A stretch of 64,000 nt of DNA, taken from positions 62,001 to 126,000 of the forward strand of contig NZ_LZMH01000035.1 in the NCBI RefSeq assembly GCF_001673635.1, in the 5' to 3' direction. A program made the translations under genes and the position numbers. Source of the DNA: Mycobacterium asiaticum (GTDB lineage Bacteria; Actinomycetota; Actinomycetes; Mycobacteriales; Mycobacteriaceae). Of the stretch, positions 1-8,265 are shown piece by piece; within the stretch, counting starts at the first letter, position 1, and each line of letters opens with the position of its first letter. The notes under the pieces were generated by a model. It made no database searches and had not been told where the DNA came from. It saw only the letters and a list, made by a program, of their open reading frames with translations.

Positions 1-1310
1 GTCAGCCCGGTCACGTCGGGGACGACGACGCGTACCCGCGTCTCGGAGTTGCTCGGGAACTCGGTGCGGACCCGATCGTTCACGATGCGCGCCGACGCCG
101 AGGTGGGCAGCACCCGGTCGTCCGGATAACCCCACTTCACCCCGAGGAACGGCGCGCCCAGTGCGAGCAACGCTGCGACCAATGCCAATCCCAGCGGGAT
201 GGCCTGTCGCATAACAAGTTTCGAGGTTCGATACCAGAATGACCGGGCGATCGGACGCGCCGTAGGTTCGGGCCGGCCCAGCAGCCGGCGGATGTTGAGC
301 GCATCGAGTCGTGACCCCAGCAGCACTATCGCAGCCGGCGCCACCGCTGCCGCGGCAAGTGCGGCGAAGACGACGACGGCGACGCCTGCGTAGGCGAACG
401 ACTTCAGGAAATACATCGGGAAAAAGGCGGTCGCCACCAGCGCCAGTGCAACCGTCATCGCCGAGAACAAGACTGTGCGTCCCGCGGTGGTCATGGTTCG
501 CACCAGGGCCGGGCCGCTGGTCGATCCGTACGAAATCTCCTCGCGGTAGCGGCTGATGATCAGCAATGTGTAGTCGATCGCCAGCGCGAATCCCAGTGCG
601 ACGGTGACGTTCATGGCGAAGATGGAGACATCGGTCACCAGCGCGATCGCCCGCAGTACGGCCAGTGAGCCGAGGATTGCGAAGCCGCCCACCGCCATCG
701 GCACCAGGGCGGCCAGTACGCCGCCGAAGACCCAGACCAGCGCGGCGAATGTTATCGGTATGGCGACGAGTTCCATTCGGAGCAAGTCTTTTTCGGTCTG
801 CTGGTTGACCTGTGCGTACACCATCGCAGAGCCGCCGGCCTGGACGGTGACGCCGCCGCGGTCGCCGGTGAACCGGTCGGCCAGCGTCCGGGCGTGCTTG
901 GCCGCGCTGTTCTCGTCGCCCTCCAGCGCGACCAGAATGATCGCCGAATTGCCGTCGTCGGTCATCGTGCCGGGGGTGGGTTGAGTGTCCCACGGCGACG
1001 AGACCCGGGCTACACCATTCGAATGGTGTAACTGGCGCACGATCTCGGCGCCCACCAGCTGAGCGGGCCCGCTCTTGACGCCACCGGGCGACGTCAGCAG
1101 CAACACCAGTTCCATGTCGCCCTGCTCAAACCTTTCGGCAAGTAGAGCGTTGGCCTGCGCCGATTCGGATTCAGGATCGAGAAATCCACCGCCAGACAGG
1201 TTGTTTGCCGCCGGGATGCCGAAGAGAGCGGCGGCGATCATGAACAGGACGGTGACGCCGATGACGCGTCGCGGTGCGGCGACGGACAGTTGTGCCAGTC
1301 GGGTGAGCAT
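1..1310 (-). CDS. MMPL-family (RND) transporter, C-terminus beyond window
   Basis: Translation from an ATG at 1310 gives about 436 residues with no stop before the window edge. The start MLTRLAQLSVAAPRRVIGVT leads into a first membrane helix. A periplasmic loop follows, then a cluster of helices containing the typical FALAIDYTLLIISRYREE segment (Asp-Tyr proton-relay region of MmpL/RND proteins), and then the second periplasmic domain (FLGVKWGYPDD), where the window cuts it. MmpL proteins export lipids across the inner membrane. The location beside carotenoid genes is reminiscent of the MmpL-like gene inside the Corynebacterium glutamicum crt cluster, so pigment or pigment-lipid export is possible but is inference. 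A candidate operator lies 52 bp upstream. Confidence 0.88.
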   Translation of the reverse strand, partial: MLTRLAQLSVAAPRRVIGVTVLFMIAAALFGIPAANNLSGGGFLDPESESAQANALLAERFEQGDMELVLLLTSPGGVKSGPAQLVGAEIVRQLHHSNGVARVSSPWDTQPTPGTMTDDGNSAIILVALEGDENSAAKHARTLADRFTGDRGGVTVQAGGSAMVYAQVNQQTEKDLLRMELVAIPITFAALVWVFGGVLAALVPMAVGGFAILGSLAVLRAIALVTDVSIFAMNVTVALGFALAIDYTLLIISRYREEISYGSTSGPALVRTMTTAGRTVLFSAMTVALALVATAFFPMYFLKSFAYAGVAVVVFAALAAAAVAPAAIVLLGSRLDALNIRRLLGRPEPTARPIARSFWYRTSKLVMRQAIPLGLALVAALLALGAPFLGVKWGYPDDRVLPTSASARIVNDRVRTEFPSNSETRVRVVVPDVTGL

Positions 1311-1361
1311 CTACCGTCCTCCAGCTTGAGCGACGCCGGACTGGCCGGAGGGATAGACGAA

Positions 1362-1378
1362 CATTAAGTTATTTAAAC
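1362..1378. promoter_or_regulatory. Candidate operator, site A (TTAA inverted repeat)
   Basis: CATTAAGTTATTTAAAC sits in a short AT-rich island, 52 bp upstream of the MmpL start. It matches the perfect 17-bp palindrome at 6735-6751 at 12 of 17 positions, including both TTAA half-sites. A further TTAATTAGATTATT stretch follows at 1380-1393. It is probably a regulator site; the regulator is inferred, not shown. Confidence 0.5.
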
Positions 1379-1388
1379 ATTAATTAGA

Positions 1389-1778
1389 TTATTCTTGGTC
1401 GGGTTTGAGTGCCGCGAGCAACCCTTCCGGGTCGGCGACTGTGACGGTGAGCGCGGAGTGGTCTTTGAGTCCAATGACGCGGCGAATAGGCGGTTCGAAA
1501 TGGATGCACACGCCGGCCTGAGCGTTGGTGCCGAACGTGAGCCCGTCGTCGACGAATGACAGGCGCGGACCGACCGCGGTCCACCAGCGATAGGGTCCGG
1601 TGATGTGCGCGTCGGCCACCTGGTCTAGCCGGGCTTCGGCGCGTAGTGGGCCGTATCTGGCAACTAAGCGACCATCGGCGGTGACTGTCACTCCCTGATT
1701 GCCCCAGCGAAAGGGCAACCACAACGGCGCCAATCGCCGTTCGTAGCGATAGGGAAAGTGGCGGCTCGAGTTAGTCAC
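1389..1778 (-). CDS. Conserved mycobacterial hypothetical protein (129 aa)
   Basis: GTG start, 129 residues, soluble, no signal peptide. The central part (RLVARYGPLRAEARLDQVADAHITGPYRWWTAVGPRLSF, roughly residues 37-75) looks like a small beta-rich, PH-like fold seen in many mycobacterial hypothetical proteins, followed by a short C-terminal helix (DPEGLLAALK). I know no function for this family. It lies 9 nt downstream of the STAS gene on the same strand, so the two are probably co-transcribed. Confidence 0.7.
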   Translation of the reverse strand: MTNSSRHFPYRYERRLAPLWLPFRWGNQGVTVTADGRLVARYGPLRAEARLDQVADAHITGPYRWWTAVGPRLSFVDDGLTFGTNAQAGVCIHFEPPIRRVIGLKDHSALTVTVADPEGLLAALKPDQE

Positions 1779-1787
1779 AAGATGTTT

Positions 1788-2225
1788 CTATCGCACGAGC
1801 CGTTGCAGCACCTGCCGGCGCCCGGCCAGTGCATCCTCGATGAGCTGCAGAGCTTCCGGAACCGAATGCACCAACGGCAGTCCGTGATCGCTGACGATGC
1901 GCAACACCGGGCGCATTGCCGGTCCGGCGACGACAGTGCAGTACAACCCCGCCGCGCGATGCTCGTGATTGAGCGCGAGGAGCGCCTGGAAACCATCCAT
2001 ACCCAGGAAGTCGAGATTACTCAGATCCAGAATCAGGGGCGCTTTGACTCGGGCGAAACGACGGATCTCCGCCGCCACGCGGTCGGCATTGCAGCCGTCG
2101 ATCTCCCCGTCCACCCGCAACACAGTGGCAAGGCTGCGTGCGTAAATGAAGATCTGGGCTCCGCCGCAGTCGATGGCGTAGCGGTAGCGCGGAGGAGTGT
2201 GTCGTGACGAATCAACAGCGTCCAT
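1788..2225 (-). CDS. STAS-domain protein, anti-sigma-antagonist-like, without the phospho-serine
   Basis: 145 residues with a STAS fold: a beta-strand with VLRVDGEIDG (about 35-44), then LILDLSNLDFLGMDGFQALL (about 64-83), then alternating helices and strands. In anti-anti-sigma factors such as SpoIIAA the loop reads DSSG and the first serine is phosphorylated by the anti-sigma kinase. Here the aligned residues are G-M-D-G, so Ser is replaced by Met76 and the next position by Asp77. It may bind a partner constitutively or act outside the partner-switch logic. It is divergent from the SOUL-fni operon across an intergenic region holding operator site B. Confidence 0.8.
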   Translation of the reverse strand: MDAVDSSRHTPPRYRYAIDCGGAQIFIYARSLATVLRVDGEIDGCNADRVAAEIRRFARVKAPLILDLSNLDFLGMDGFQALLALNHEHRAAGLYCTVVAGPAMRPVLRIVSDHGLPLVHSVPEALQLIEDALAGRRQVLQRLVR

Positions 2226-2546
2226 ATAAGGGCCCGTCTGGTTGGTGGTGCTTTGGGGGCAGCTGCTAACTCAACTGCTTCGATCCTAGACCGCTCGCGG
2301 CACGATCGGTGTGGTTCTTCGCTTAGCGGACAGCCGGTACCGATGCTGCTGAATTACGCAGTGCCACAGAGAAGTAAGGCGCAGAGACAGCTAGCGGACC
2401 CGGCACCGAAGTGCTGCCCGGATCGCGGTGGGCCCGAGGCCATCGCGCTCGCTGTATCTGCGCCGGATCAACTGTAACTTAAATCTATTAACCGTTCAAT
2501 AACTTAACAATATGGCCGGTATCGCGTAGCGTGGACACGGAAGGTT
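2226..2546. other. Divergent intergenic region, STAS / SOUL-fni
   Basis: About 320 bp without a convincing gene. It holds an AT-rich segment (2475-2513) with operator site B and, downstream, a possible -10 element TAGCGT at 2527-2532 for the plus-strand operon. A 74-codon open frame at 2253-2477 has no ribosome-binding site and no recognisable protein character. Confidence 0.6.
2493..2509. promoter_or_regulatory. Candidate operator, site B
   Basis: CGTTCAATAACTTAACA matches 13 of 17 positions of the palindrome at 6735-6751 when that is read on the opposite strand. A degenerate second half-site pair (CTTAAATCTATTAACC, 2478-2493) abuts it. It overlaps the likely -35 region of the SOUL-fni-GT operon, a position suited to repression. 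This is a sequence comparison only. Confidence 0.5.
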
Positions 2547-2624
2547 GTGCTTACAGCCGTCAACTGCCTATTCCGCGCGGTTCTGGGTAGTACAAGACGA
2601 TGGCAGGGATGGAGTGAAGCAGCT

Positions 2625-3221
2625 GTGCTGATGAAGCTGGTGAGTCTGGCCGGCCGCGTCATCGATGCGGCGGGAACCGTCGTTGGCTATCGGGGCGGTA
2701 CCGAGGAACCCGCGTACCGCTCCGAGAGCCTGACCCGAACCGTGGAGATCCGCCGATATGGCGCGCGAAGGGCGGCGGAGACCACAGTGGCGGCCGGCGA
2801 GCAGTCCGCACGCGAGGTCGGTTTCCGTCGACTTGCCCGCTACATCTTCGGCGCCAACCGGTCCGGTCAAAAGATTGCGATGACGGCTCCCGTAGCTCAG
2901 CAGTCAGCCCGCGAGAATTGGGTGATCCGGTTCTTCATGCCTGCCGACAGAACGTTGGACCGGTTACCCGAACCCGACGATGGGGAGATCAGGTTGGTCG
3001 CCGTACCGGCGCAGACGATTGCCGTGCGGCGCTTCACCGGCAGCGCCGGACCGCGCGAGGTCGCCAGGCAGACCGACAAGCTGGTCCAGACGTTGCAAGA
3101 GTTCGGATTCGAGATGACCGATACGCCCGCCGCCTGGTTCTACGATCCACCGTGGACCCTTCCGCCGTTGCGCCGCAATGAAATCGCGGTGCCTGTCACA
3201 CCGGCCACTCCGAACTCATGA
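2625..3221 (+). CDS. SOUL-family haem-binding protein
   Basis: About 198 residues from a GTG at 2625, chosen because GGAG at 2611-2614 is well spaced; the frame stays open to 2547, so a longer form is possible. Family features are [13 protein letters not shown] near the N-terminus, the SOUL hallmark [11 protein letters not shown] in the middle, and a C-terminal [31 protein letters not shown] segment. SOUL/HEBP proteins bind haem or porphyrin. It overlaps fni by 4 nt (ATGA) and so is translationally coupled to isoprenoid genes. A porphyrin/light link to photoprotective pigment is plausible but inferred. Confidence 0.85.
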   Translation: MLMKLVSLAGRVIDAAGTVVGYRGGTEEPAYRSESLTRTVEIRRYGARRAAETTVAAGEQSAREVGFRRLARYIFGANRSGQKIAMTAPVAQQSARENWVIRFFMPADRTLDRLPEPDDGEIRLVAVPAQTIAVRRFTGSAGPREVARQTDKLVQTLQEFGFEMTDTPAAWFYDPPWTLPPLRRNEIAVPVTPATPNS

Positions 3222-4264
3222 CGACCGAACGACGCGAGATGGCGGCGCGCAAACGTCGGCACATCGACGTGTGCCGGTACGACGACGTCGACTATCGAAC
3301 CGTCACGACCGGGTTGGAACGATACCGGCTGCCGTTCAACGCGCTGACTCAAACCAACCTGAGCGACATCGACCTGTCGGTCGAGTTCCTCGGCGCGCGG
3401 CTGCGGGCGCCCGTGCTGGTGGGGGCCATGACCGGAGGCGCGGAGCTGTCCGGCACCATCAACCGCAACCTGGCCGCCGCCGCGCAGACCCTGGGTATCG
3501 GAATGATGCTGGGATCACAGCGTGTCATGCTCGACAGTGCGCTGGGTGAGCGCGCGGCGGCCAGCTTCGCCGTCCGGGATCTGGCGCCCGACGTGCTGCT
3601 GCTCGGCAACATCGGGCTCAGTCAGTTCACCAAGGACGCGGTGCCCGACATTGTCCAGGCTCTTGACCGGGTCGGTGCGAATGCTCTTGCGGTGCATACC
3701 AACCCGTTACAAGAGGCTATGCAGCACAACGGTGACACGGATTTCGCCGGTTCGCTGGACCGGTTGCACGACGTTGCCGCGCTGTTGGAGTACCCGGTGC
3801 TGCTCAAGGAGGTCGGACACGGGATCGGTGCGCGAGCCGTCGCCGAACTGCTGCGGTTCACCGAGGAACCGCCGCTCGCCGCGATCGACGTGGCCGGCGC
3901 CGGCGGCACGTCGTGGTCGCGCGTCGAGCAGTTGGTGCGTTACGGCGAGGTCCGCTACCCAGACCTGGCCGATTGGGGTATCCCTACCGCGCAGGCGCTG
4001 CAGGAGGTGCGTGCGGCGCTGCCCAGCCTGCCGCTGGTCGCCTCCGGCGGGATCCGGACCGGCATGGATGCGGCCAAGGCGCTTGCGCTGGGCGCAGATG
4101 TGGTGGCAGTGGCCCGGCCGCTGCTGACCCCCGGGATCGAGTCCGCCGCCGCCGCCACGGCATGGCTGCAGAACTTCATCGAAGAACTTCGGATCTGCCT
4201 GCACGGTTGCGGCGCAGCCGATCTGGCCGCGCTGCGTAAGCTGGGCGTGGCACAAATCACCTAG
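3218..4264 (+). CDS. fni: Type 2 isopentenyl-diphosphate delta-isomerase (FMN/NADPH)
   Basis: 348 residues, full length for the family. It interconverts IPP and DMAPP, supplying the allylic primer for GGPP synthesis. Visible motifs are RKRRHI at 12-17, MTGG at 71-74 (flavin binding), HTNPLQE at 160-166 (Mg and diphosphate site), KEVGHG at 197-202, [10 protein letters not shown] near 220, and the phosphate-binding SGGIRTG near 271. It is a flavin enzyme unrelated to the Nudix-type idi. Coupling to the SOUL gene (ATGA) and proximity to the crt operon indicate dedicated carotenoid supply. Confidence 0.95.
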   Translation: MTTERREMAARKRRHIDVCRYDDVDYRTVTTGLERYRLPFNALTQTNLSDIDLSVEFLGARLRAPVLVGAMTGGAELSGTINRNLAAAAQTLGIGMMLGSQRVMLDSALGERAAASFAVRDLAPDVLLLGNIGLSQFTKDAVPDIVQALDRVGANALAVHTNPLQEAMQHNGDTDFAGSLDRLHDVAALLEYPVLLKEVGHGIGARAVAELLRFTEEPPLAAIDVAGAGGTSWSRVEQLVRYGEVRYPDLADWGIPTAQALQEVRAALPSLPLVASGGIRTGMDAAKALALGADVVAVARPLLTPGIESAAAATAWLQNFIEELRICLHGCGAADLAALRKLGVAQIT

Positions 4265-4274
4265 GTATGCGCGG

Positions 4275-5567
4275 ATGGCGGTAATTCTGGCTTACGGATC
4301 GCCGGCGCTGGGGCACCTGTTCCCGCTCGGCGCACTGCTGGCTGAGCTGATGCGGCGCGGCCACGAGGTCCATTTGCGGACAATGGCGGGTCAAGTCACG
4401 GGCATCCGGAGCGTCGGCGTGCACGCCGAAGCGATCGATCCGCGGATCGAGGCGATTGACGGACAGGACTGGTTGGCGCGCAACGCCTTCGGCGTACTGG
4501 AGCGGTCGATAGACGTGCTCTGCCGGCGCGCTGTCATCGAGGTCGAAGACCTGGAGCGGGCGATCGCACAGGTTCAGCCGGACGTGGTGATCGTCGATGC
4601 GAACTGCTGGGGGGCGATCTCGGCGGCCGAGGCGGACAACCGGCCGTGGCTGGTGTTCTCGCCGTTCACCCCGTACCTACGCTCCCGCAGCGCACCGCCA
4701 TTCGGGCCGGGTCTGCGGCCACTGCCCGGAGTTACCGGTGCGGTGCGCGACGCGGTAATGCGCCCGTTCGTGAGTCATCTGTTCGATCGGCCGATGGTGC
4801 CCCGGATCAACGCGGTTCGGGCGGACCTGGGCCTCTCACCGATCGATTCCGTCGACGCGCTGATGCGGCGCGCTCCGCTGGTGCTGGCGGTAGGCGGGGA
4901 GCCGTTCGAATATCCGCATCCGGATTGGGCAGACCTGGTGCATTTCATCGGCGCGTGTGTGTTCGAGCCGACCGTTGCTGCCGCGCAGGGGTGGCTCGAT
5001 GCGATCGATCGCCCGGTGGTGCTGGTGAACACCTCCTCGATCGCGCAGGCGGATGCGGACCTGGGCAGCGTCGCATTGCGTGCGCTGGCCGAGGAACCGG
5101 TGCACGTGGTGGCGACCTTTCCGGCCGGCGTGCCACCCGGCCTCCCGCAGACGTCCAATGCAACCGTCTGCCGGTTCGTCCCGCACGGCCCGGTGCTGGA
5201 CCGTGCCGTCTGCGTCGTCACGCACGGTGGCATGGGGACCACGGTTAAGGCGCTCGATCGCGGCATACCGGTCTGCGTGGTGCCCTTTGCCCGCGATCAG
5301 GCCGAGGTCGCCCGGCGGGTGCAGGTCGCCGGTTGCGGCACCCGACTGCCGTCCAAGCGCCTCAGTCCGGCGCGTCTGCGCGACGCGGTCCTGCGGGCGA
5401 CCCGAATGGCTGATGGTGCAAGACGGGTCGCTGCCGGCTTCGCCGCCACCGGTGGCGTGGCGCGCGGTGCGGAACTGATCGAACAGCGATTGCTGTCAAC
5501 GAGCGCTGGACCGAGCCGTTCCCTGCCGCCGGCGCGGAGTCGGGGCGCTTCGCCCGAGCTGTGCTGA
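4275..5567 (+). CDS. GT1-type (UGT/CrtX-like) glycosyltransferase
   Basis: 430 residues. The N-terminal Rossmann domain starts AYGSPALGHLFPLGALLAELMRRGHEVHLRT. The C-terminal nucleotide-sugar domain carries VTHGGMGTTVKALDRGIPVCVVPFARDQAEVARRV (about 315-350), the His-Gly-Gly-rich motif of MGT/CrtX glycosyltransferases. It starts 10 nt after fni in the same operon, which suggests an isoprenoid acceptor such as a hydroxylated carotenoid, but no hydroxylase is visible in the cluster. A macrolide-type or other acceptor remains possible. Its 3' end overlaps the convergent marR gene by 72 nt. Confidence 0.85.
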   Translation: MAVILAYGSPALGHLFPLGALLAELMRRGHEVHLRTMAGQVTGIRSVGVHAEAIDPRIEAIDGQDWLARNAFGVLERSIDVLCRRAVIEVEDLERAIAQVQPDVVIVDANCWGAISAAEADNRPWLVFSPFTPYLRSRSAPPFGPGLRPLPGVTGAVRDAVMRPFVSHLFDRPMVPRINAVRADLGLSPIDSVDALMRRAPLVLAVGGEPFEYPHPDWADLVHFIGACVFEPTVAAAQGWLDAIDRPVVLVNTSSIAQADADLGSVALRALAEEPVHVVATFPAGVPPGLPQTSNATVCRFVPHGPVLDRAVCVVTHGGMGTTVKALDRGIPVCVVPFARDQAEVARRVQVAGCGTRLPSKRLSPARLRDAVLRATRMADGARRVAAGFAATGGVARGAELIEQRLLSTSAGPSRSLPPARSRGASPELC

Positions 5568-6068
5568 CTCCTCGGGGGCGTGCAGTTCGTCCTCGAACGT
5601 CGACATCGCGGTGAGCATGGCGAGAAAAACCCGATGAGCGGCAACGAGATCGGCATCGGTCAGCTCGGACATGGCCGAACTCATGTGGCTGCCCAGCGGC
5701 CGGAAGAAGTCGTGGGCCAGCGACATGCCGCGATTCTCGTAGCGCAGCAGCCACTTACGCCGGTCTTCCGGGTCGGGCTCGCGCCGGATGTGTCCGGACT
5801 CGATCATTCGATCGACAAGGTAGGTGATCGCCGGGGGAGAGACGTCCATGCGTTCGCGTAGTTGGGCCAGCGTCAACGGTTTGCCGGCCGTCTCGGCCAC
5901 CATGATGTGCAGCAGGGCATGAAAGTCATTGCTGCTCACGTCGTTGAGCCGGGCGAAGTGGCGCCCGACGCGGTCGGACTGCGCGGTGATCGCGCGGATA
6001 TCGGCCGAGAGCTGTCTTTCCAGCTCGGCTCGGCCGGGCGAGGTTTCGGGTGTCCGCCGCTTATTCAC
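5496..6068 (-). CDS. MarR-family transcriptional regulator
   Basis: 190 residues from a GTG at 6068, with AAGGA about 9 nt upstream. The winged helix-turn-helix spans about residues 40-115: LTLAQLRERMDVSPPAITYLVDRMIESGHIRREPDPEDRRKWLLR includes the recognition helix and the wing with its D-x-R-x-x dimer/wing residues. The C-terminus is a basic tail that overlaps the glycosyltransferase gene. MarR-type CrtR in Corynebacterium glutamicum represses crt genes and responds to isoprenyl diphosphates. This protein is the local candidate to read the repeated TTAA operator, though its own promoter lacks a clear copy. Confidence 0.88.
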   Translation of the reverse strand: MNKRRTPETSPGRAELERQLSADIRAITAQSDRVGRHFARLNDVSSNDFHALLHIMVAETAGKPLTLAQLRERMDVSPPAITYLVDRMIESGHIRREPDPEDRRKWLLRYENRGMSLAHDFFRPLGSHMSSAMSELTDADLVAAHRVFLAMLTAMSTFEDELHAPEESAQLGRSAPTPRRRQGTARSSAR

Positions 6069-6153
6069 CTATGCGCATCCTTCATCAGACACACAGGATA
6101 CGGCGTGCGGGGTGGTTTCCCTGCCGCCGGCGGAACGTGGCTGCCCCTGGGAA

Positions 6154-6489
6154 CTATGACTTCACCGGGTCGTGACCCCAGTTCATCAACGAGTAGCGCC
6201 ACGCCGACTCTTCGATATCGCCGCTGGGTCGTTGCTTGAGGTGCCGTTTGGCGTAGCCGACGACCTTGCGCATGTGCGCGTAGTCATCGTCATCGAGGTC
6301 GGCGCGCTTGGCGCGCAGGATCGTCACGATGCGCCGACCGCTGGCGTGACCGGTGGATTCGTTTCCTCCGCGCTTTTGACCGACACTCTGCGATTGCTCT
6401 GTCTTGAGCCATTTCTCGAGCTCGCGCGCGGTCATGTTGACGGTTTCCTTGAACTCTTTCCAGGCGGTGTCGCGATCCTTGGTGGCCAT
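6154..6489 (-). CDS. DUF3140 family protein
   Basis: 111 residues, highly charged, with the family pattern KEFKETVNMTARELEKWLKTEQSQSVGQKRGGNESTGHASGRRIVTILRAKRADLDDDDYAHMRKVVGYAKRHLKQRP ending in SLMNWGHDP. No biochemical function is known to me. It starts 8 nt after the DUF2945 gene, so the pair forms an operon behind operator site C. Such pairs occur widely in actinobacteria and are usually regarded as stress-related, which is inference here. Confidence 0.85.
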   Translation of the reverse strand: MATKDRDTAWKEFKETVNMTARELEKWLKTEQSQSVGQKRGGNESTGHASGRRIVTILRAKRADLDDDDYAHMRKVVGYAKRHLKQRPSGDIEESAWRYSLMNWGHDPVKS

Positions 6490-6497
6490 CGTCTGGC

Positions 6498-6719
6498 CTA
6501 CTTGTCGGAGCGCTTCAGCGCGCTGGGCTTGTGGACGGCGTCCTTGCCGGTCTTGTCACTGCGCACCTGGTATTGCGGTTCGTCCTTGGAAGCCCGCACG
6601 GTGCGCCCCGCGGCTTCGGTGTCCGAGGTGATCTTGCGCTCGACCTTGCCTTGCACCGTATTGCCGTGGCTCTGCCACTCGACGCTGTCGCCCTTGCTGA
6701 ACTTGTTCTCGGTCACCAT
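6498..6719 (-). CDS. DUF2945 / HVA1-TUDOR small protein
   Basis: 73 residues starting MVTENKFSKGDSVEWQSHGNTVQGKVERKITSDTEAAGRTVRASKDEPQYQVRSDKTGKDAVHKPSALK, which matches the hypervirulence-associated TUDOR (DUF2945) family: a small beta-barrel with GDxVxWxSHG near the start and an HKPSAL end. The ATG at 6719 is preceded by AGAAGGGA. A longer frame upstream (to 6992) is not used. A perfect 17-bp palindrome lies 15 bp upstream of the start. Confidence 0.88.
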   Translation of the reverse strand: MVTENKFSKGDSVEWQSHGNTVQGKVERKITSDTEAAGRTVRASKDEPQYQVRSDKTGKDAVHKPSALKRSDK

Positions 6720-6734
6720 GGGTCCCTTCTCATC

Positions 6735-6751
6735 CGTTAAGTTCCTTAACG
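6735..6751. promoter_or_regulatory. Operator site C: perfect 17-bp palindrome
   Basis: CGTTAAG-TTC-CTTAACG is a perfect inverted repeat with 7-bp arms and a 3-nt centre. It lies just upstream of the DUF2945 ribosome-binding site and overlaps the stop codon of the DUF2784 gene. It is the best copy of a motif also found at 1362, 2493 and 14915. It has the size and shape of a MarR-dimer site. Confidence 0.65.
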
Positions 6752-7123
6752 AATTGGGTACCCCGCTTTGCGTCGTTGAACCGCCAGCGCCACCCAGGAC
6801 GCCGCGGCGGCGGAAAAGGCCAGTTTCTGGGCGGTTCCGATGCGGTCGGTGGGGAGCAGGACACCGGCCACGTACCGACCGATGAATCCGGTTGCAGGCA
6901 GGGGATCCAGTCCGGCGCGCTGTCGCGCCCACGCCTCCAGCGAGGTCAGCGGACACTGCAATCGCAGTCCCACCACAGCCATGCCCCAGCACACAACGGG
7001 CACATGCACCCAGAGTGTGCGCCGCCAGCGCAGTGCCAGAAAGCCGCCGCTGGGCAGGTAGACCAGATACGCCAGGTGCGCGGCTGCGGTCGCTACGACC
7101 ACGGTGGAATATGCCTTCCTCAT
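6746..7123 (-). CDS. DUF2784 membrane protein
   Basis: 125 residues with three to four predicted membrane helices. The family pattern is clear: AAHLAYLVYLPSGGFLALRWRRTLWVHVPVVCWGMAVVGLRLQCPLTSLEAWARQRAG, i.e. GGFLALRW then H-x-P-x-x-W then CPLTxLE. Function unknown. The stop codon lies inside palindrome C, so termination of this gene and regulation of the next are physically linked. Confidence 0.85.
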   Translation of the reverse strand: MRKAYSTVVVATAAAHLAYLVYLPSGGFLALRWRRTLWVHVPVVCWGMAVVGLRLQCPLTSLEAWARQRAGLDPLPATGFIGRYVAGVLLPTDRIGTAQKLAFSAAAASWVALAVQRRKAGYPIR

Positions 7124-7254
7124 CGCTGATTCACACTAGCGCGCACGGCGTTCGCCCCCTGGTCGCGGCAGCCCTGTTTAGCTGCGCGGACATCGGGTGT
7201 GCGGCGACGGGATCGGCGGCAGATGAAGGGAATGACGTTGCCGGAAAGCCCTGC

Positions 7255-8265
7255 TCAGGGTTCTGGCGAAGTAGTGCCCGCGCGCACCGCGTAACGGCGT
7301 TCGGCGTAGTCCATATCGTCCCGCCACAGTCGGTGGGCAGCATGGCGCATCAGCGGTGTGATCAGCGGGGCCGCATTGAGCGCCATTTTGAATCCGGGTC
7401 GCGGGGATTGCGCGACGACGGCTTCGATGACCGCAACGCGGGGCCGGCCGTCGGGCCCCGCACCGATCGGGGTGGCGTGGGTTTCGACGACGCTTCCGGC
7501 GCCTTCACCCTCCACGATGCGCATCACGATGGTGCGTGCTTCCGGGCAGGTGAATTCCGCGATCGTGGGTACACCCAGCGGGCCGACACGGAAGGTTACC
7601 GAGACGACGAAGCGGTCGTCCTCTTCGGTGGGCGTGGTGAGCACTTCCAGCCGCGCGAACGAATACGGGTGGAACCAGCTGCCGTGCCATGGGTCGAGGC
7701 GGTTGGCGATCACGTCGCAGGGCTCGCAGACGCCTTCAACGCGCGTGACGGCGGCCAGCGTGTCGGCGCTCGGCCGCTCGGGCAGCACGGGCGTATCCAG
7801 GGGCGTCTCGCCCCCGGCCGAATCGAGCCGCACCCACGCCAGCACGCCGTCGTCATAACTGGGCAGCGGCGCCCAGCCAAGCTTGCATTTCTTGCCGTCG
7901 AGCGCCAAACCGTGCCACCGGCACCGCAGGACGCCGTCGGACACGATGCCGGTGGCCAGGTCGGCGCCCAGATGCGGGCACGCTCCCGGACCGACCCGCA
8001 ATTGCCCGAGCCGGTCACGCCAGGCGACCAGCTCGACGCCCGCGACGCGGGTACCGAACGGGCGGCTGGTGCGCACGTCACGGCTGGCCGCGAAGACATA
8101 CCAGTTGCCGGTGCGCCGGCGCTGAGATCGATCTAGTGCCGCGTTGATGATCGCCGGCTGCGCCTGACCGTAGGTCGGGCGTTGTTTGGACCATGTTTCG
8201 GGTGGAACCACTTGCAGTGGCCAGTCTTTCGGCCACCGATGACGGATCCGGTCCATCGCGCTCAT
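7255..8265 (-). CDS. Rieske [2Fe-2S] protein of the carotenoid operon (DUF5914-type)
   Basis: 336 residues. The Rieske motif is complete: CPHLGADLATG, 16 residues between its His and the next Cys, then CRWHG, giving two Cys and two His ligands. The C-terminal half (DPWHGSWFHPYSFARLEVL, TCPEARTIVMRIVEGEGAGSVVETHATPIG) resembles the domain that follows Rieske centres in carotenoid-cluster proteins rather than a ring-hydroxylase alpha subunit. It starts in an ATGA overlap with crtU and is the last gene of the operon. It may modify carotenoid rings or pass electrons for CrtU; this is inference. Confidence 0.82.
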   Translation of the reverse strand: MSAMDRIRHRWPKDWPLQVVPPETWSKQRPTYGQAQPAIINAALDRSQRRRTGNWYVFAASRDVRTSRPFGTRVAGVELVAWRDRLGQLRVGPGACPHLGADLATGIVSDGVLRCRWHGLALDGKKCKLGWAPLPSYDDGVLAWVRLDSAGGETPLDTPVLPERPSADTLAAVTRVEGVCEPCDVIANRLDPWHGSWFHPYSFARLEVLTTPTEEDDRFVVSVTFRVGPLGVPTIAEFTCPEARTIVMRIVEGEGAGSVVETHATPIGAGPDGRPRVAVIEAVVAQSPRPGFKMALNAAPLITPLMRHAAHRLWRDDMDYAERRYAVRAGTTSPEP

